A program made the position numbers and the translations under genes. 15,479 nt of DNA, taken from positions 19,386-34,864 of the forward strand of contig DKYZ01000127.1 in assembly GCA_002493515.1 (NCBI GenBank). Reading direction: 5' to 3'. The notes beneath the pieces are model-generated. The model did no database searches, was not told where the DNA came from, and saw only the letters and a program-made list of their open reading frames with translations. Source of the DNA: Porphyromonadaceae bacterium UBA7087 (lineage in GTDB: Bacteria; Bacteroidota; Bacteroidia; Bacteroidales; Muribaculaceae). Position 1 is the stretch's first letter, and every line of letters begins with the position of its first letter. Shown in pieces: positions 13,268 to 15,479 of this stretch.

Positions 13268-14443
13268 TCAGGCGTCCGCCCCGAGAATGGTGCGAAGCTT
13301 GTTTTTCAAAGGATTCGCATACATCACGAGCATCTTCTCCAGCATGAAGGCCCGCTCCTCGGCCGTCACGTCCGGCAGGTTGATCTTGTCGAGCTGTGAA
13401 TTGAAATAGTCTTCAACCTCCTGTCTGCGCTCCGGCGTATACTTCCTTGCGAACCGGCTGGTGTCGTTAAGAAGGTCGTAAGCCACGTAATTGATGCTGA
13501 AAATCTCGTAGCTGCGGTGAATCTGCTGGTCGATGATGCTGCCTACGGCCTTCGCAGCCAGATTGACGTCGCGGTAATCGCCGATCTGGTCGAGCTTGGA
13601 GTTGATGCGCGGCGTAAGCTGGAAATGCACCTTCCCCTTGGGCTGCAGCAGACCCGTCTCCATCGAGAAGAGGTCGTCGCGCTGCGATTTCTTGAAGTCA
13701 GGGTCACGGCGCTTGAGAAGGAACTCCCTTGCCTTCAGATAGTCGTTGGGATCATACTCATAAGAAATGGCCACAGGCATCAGGTTGATCTCCTTGAGCT
13801 TCTCCATAAACGGACCCTCCCCGGCTATCGAGAGCATCTTCACGAGAGCCTCCTGGGTATGGTCGCTGCTGTCTTTGGCCCTCCCCTCGCGCTGCGCGAT
13901 CCATACCGACTCGTGTTTGTCGAGGATGGCGTGATGGATGTAGGCAGAGAGCTTCTTCGCAGCCTCCAGACCCTCGCGCAGACGCGTGTTGCGCTTCACG
14001 ATGAAACTCTTGTTGAGGCGCACAAGGTCAGTTATCCAGTCGTAGATGAGAAGATTGTTGCCTATCGCCACCTCCGACGTCGGCATGTTGCGTCGCAGGA
14101 ACGCCAGGTTGAGAAACGAGGCGTCGAGCACGATGTCGCGGTGGTTGGTGATGAAGGTGTATGAGAGCGAGGGGTTGAAATATTTTATACCCCCGAGCGT
14201 GATGCCGGAGGTAGTGGTCTTTGCCAGCATCTCCAGAAAGGGGAACATCACCTGGTGCTGGAAATCGTATTTCGTGCGTATCTTGAGCAGGTCTTCTATG
14301 AGAGCGGGCACGTCGTCCTTGGGCATGGTGTAGTTGACAGCATGGATGAAACCCGGCTCCTTTACAAGCTGCTCCATTTTTTCATGAAACATCGAGTCGT
14401 CGTATGGCGCGATGTCGCTGAAATCATATTCTTGGTTGCTCAT
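13268..14443 (-). CDS. PlsC-like phospholipid/glycerol acyltransferase
   Basis: This 391-residue protein carries a lysophospholipid acyltransferase-type domain in its middle. Block I is TNHRDIVLD (residues 99-107), with the catalytic histidine H101. A binding-block equivalent is FIVKRN (147-152), and WIAQREGRAKD (181-191) stands where the usual EGTR motif sits. The spacing from H101 to D107 is one residue longer than the textbook HX4D. Such enzymes move an acyl chain to glycerol-3-phosphate, lysophosphatidate or an amino-acid lipid; the substrate cannot be read here. The N-terminal 60 residues and the C-terminal part after about 280 are extra to the core. It heads an apparent operon with the metallophosphoesterase and FolK-like genes. 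A TATCTTTG element lies 46-53 bases upstream. Confidence 0.85.
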   Translation of the reverse strand: MSNQEYDFSDIAPYDDSMFHEKMEQLVKEPGFIHAVNYTMPKDDVPALIEDLLKIRTKYDFQHQVMFPFLEMLAKTTTSGITLGGIKYFNPSLSYTFITNHRDIVLDASFLNLAFLRRNMPTSEVAIGNNLLIYDWITDLVRLNKSFIVKRNTRLREGLEAAKKLSAYIHHAILDKHESVWIAQREGRAKDSSDHTQEALVKMLSIAGEGPFMEKLKEINLMPVAISYEYDPNDYLKAREFLLKRRDPDFKKSQRDDLFSMETGLLQPKGKVHFQLTPRINSKLDQIGDYRDVNLAAKAVGSIIDQQIHRSYEIFSINYVAYDLLNDTSRFARKYTPERRQEVEDYFNSQLDKINLPDVTAEERAFMLEKMLVMYANPLKNKLRTILGADA

Positions 14444-14488
14444 GGCTTATTTCTATGTTTATGTTGAAGGCGCGATGCTTCTTTGCTG

Positions 14489-14496
14489 CAAAGATA
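14489..14496 (-). promoter_or_regulatory. Bacteroidota-type -7 element for the acyltransferase operon
   Basis: The minus strand reads TATCTTTG, an exact match to TAnnTTTG, 46 bases before the acyltransferase start. The nearest upstream TTG (14515-14513) is only 16 bases away, shorter than the 19-20 seen at the other promoters here, so the upstream half is uncertain. Confidence 0.65.
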
Positions 14497-14540
14497 ACAA
14501 ATATTAATGAGACAAGCCCTTTCCACGGCATAAAATCTTT

Positions 14541-15479
14541 CTATTCCGCGCTTCGGTATTGTCTCCAGCGTTCTATGAGGGCCGTCATGTCGTCAGGCAC
14601 AGGACACTCGAAGTCCATCTGGCGCCCGGTGGCGGGATGCACGAATCCGAGTGTGCGGGCATGAAGTGCCTGGCGCGGGCAGACGGCGAAGCAGTTCTCC
14701 ACAAAACGTGTGTATTTGGCGAATGTCGTGCCTTTCAGAATGCGGTCGCCCCCGTAGCGGGCGTCATTGAAGAGGGGATGCCCCTTGCTCTGCATATGCA
14801 CCCTTATCTGATGCGTTCGTCCTGTCTCAAGCACACATTTCACCACGCTGACATATCCGAACGACTCGATCTGCTCGTAATGCGTCACAGCATGTTTCCC
14901 GACCGTGGGGTCGTCGAAGACGGCCATCTGCAGCTTGTTGCGCGGATTGCGGGCTATGTTGCCGGTGATGGTGCCGCTCTTTTCCGGAAATTCCCCCCAT
15001 ATTACCGCCACGTATTCCCTTTTGGTGGTCTTATGGAAAAACTGGTTGCCCAGATGCGTCTTGGCCTCGGGTGTCTTGGCCACCACCAGCAGGCCGGAGG
15101 TGTCCTTGTCGATGCGGTGTACAAGCCCGAGCCTCGGATCGCTCACGTCATAGTCGGGATTGTCGCGGAAATGCCAGGCCAGAGCGTTTACGAGAGTGCC
15201 GTGGTAGTTGCCGTGCCCGGAATGCACCACCAGGCCCGCAGGCTTGTTGACCACCAGCACCGTGTCATCCTCATAAACGATGTCGAGAGGAATGTCTTCG
15301 GCTATGATCTCGAACTCATACCGCGGACGGTCCATTACAATCTGCACGAGGTCATCGGGCTTCACCCTGTAGCTCGACTTCACGGGCTTGCCGTTCACTA
15401 TGATGCAGCCGGCGTCGGCAGCCTGCTGGATGCGGTTGCGGGAGGTCTTCTCCATGCGCGCCACAAGAAACTTGTCGAC
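14541..15479 (-). CDS. rluD: RluD-type 23S rRNA pseudouridine synthase, 5' end outside window
   Basis: RluA/RluD-family enzymes isomerise specific uridines to pseudouridine in 23S rRNA; RluD acts on the helix 69 loop. The frame runs off the window edge, and the first residues present (VDKFLVARMEKTSRNRIQQAADAGCIIVNGK) are the S4 RNA-binding domain. The catalytic domain follows with VVNKPAGLVVHSG, the active-site block GLVHRIDKDTSGLLVVAK containing the catalytic aspartate of HRIDKDTSG, TKREYVAVIWG, and ETGRTHQIRVHMQSKGHPLFNDARYGG. It ends PVPDDMTALIERWRQYRSAE. RluD is chosen over RluC or RluA from the S4 domain and the overall text; the target site is inferred. A 97-base gap with a promoter separates it from the acyltransferase operon on the same strand. 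Confidence 0.9.
   Translation of the reverse strand, partial: VDKFLVARMEKTSRNRIQQAADAGCIIVNGKPVKSSYRVKPDDLVQIVMDRPRYEFEIIAEDIPLDIVYEDDTVLVVNKPAGLVVHSGHGNYHGTLVNALAWHFRDNPDYDVSDPRLGLVHRIDKDTSGLLVVAKTPEAKTHLGNQFFHKTTKREYVAVIWGEFPEKSGTITGNIARNPRNKLQMAVFDDPTVGKHAVTHYEQIESFGYVSVVKCVLETGRTHQIRVHMQSKGHPLFNDARYGGDRILKGTTFAKYTRFVENCFAVCPRQALHARTLGFVHPATGRQMDFECPVPDDMTALIERWRQYRSAE

Noticed and set aside
13517..14164. 215-codon plus-strand frame
   Set aside because: It is a shadow of the acyltransferase gene with no recognisable features.
1..15479. CRISPR arrays, tRNA genes, rRNA genes, complete insertion sequences
   Set aside because: No regularly spaced direct repeats, cloverleaf, rRNA text or transposase with terminal inverted repeats was seen. 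The Rpn-family gene is a lone nuclease-like gene without element ends.

Overview
This window looks like a chromosomal segment of a gut Bacteroidales bacterium, most likely of the Muribaculaceae or a near relative. That placement is inference from several signs. Four or five promoters fit the Bacteroidota-type pattern (TTG, a spacer of about 19-20 bases, then TAnnTTTG). Shine-Dalgarno sequences are weak or absent. A bacterial serine palmitoyltransferase is present. One exported protein ends in a domain resembling a type IX secretion (T9SS) sorting domain. DnaK ends in EDVDFEEVK, and the Tgt is of the Bacteroidales type.

Layout. Positions 1-1096 (minus) hold most of a serine palmitoyltransferase gene. 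It diverges from dnaK (1556-3457, plus) across a 459-base AT-rich intergenic region. dnaK is followed by a hairpin terminator and a small ABM-domain monooxygenase-like gene (3530-3808). From about 3810 to 9170 lies an accessory stretch: a two-hairpin dispersed repeat (copy A), an Rpn/PD-(D/E)XK transposase-nuclease with an internal 12-base tandem repeat, a strong promoter feeding a highly structured RNA region of about 250 bases, a large exported protein gene interrupted by one in-frame TAG, a second copy of the repeat (copy B), a terminator, and an AAA ATPase of the DUF4143 type. The window then returns to housekeeping genes: tgt (queuosine modification of tRNA) and an LptF/LptG permease on the plus strand. 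These run convergently into a minus-strand group of a PlsC-like acyltransferase, a membrane-anchored metallophosphoesterase and a FolK-like protein. The last gene is an rluD-type pseudouridine synthase (minus), cut by the window edge.

How the genes fit together. Several core genes concern the envelope: sphingolipid synthesis, LPS transport, acyl transfer and a membrane phosphoesterase. Others concern RNA modification (tgt, rluD) and protein folding (dnaK). The accessory block holds the most unusual signals. The first is the RNA at about 5059-5310, whose central part folds by hand into a long rod of nested helices resembling 6S RNA, with competing alternative helices. The second is the amber-interrupted, compositionally mosaic exported protein. 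The third is the pair of 65-base direct repeats, whose ten differences all fall outside the hairpin stems. No tRNA, rRNA, CRISPR array or complete insertion sequence was seen.
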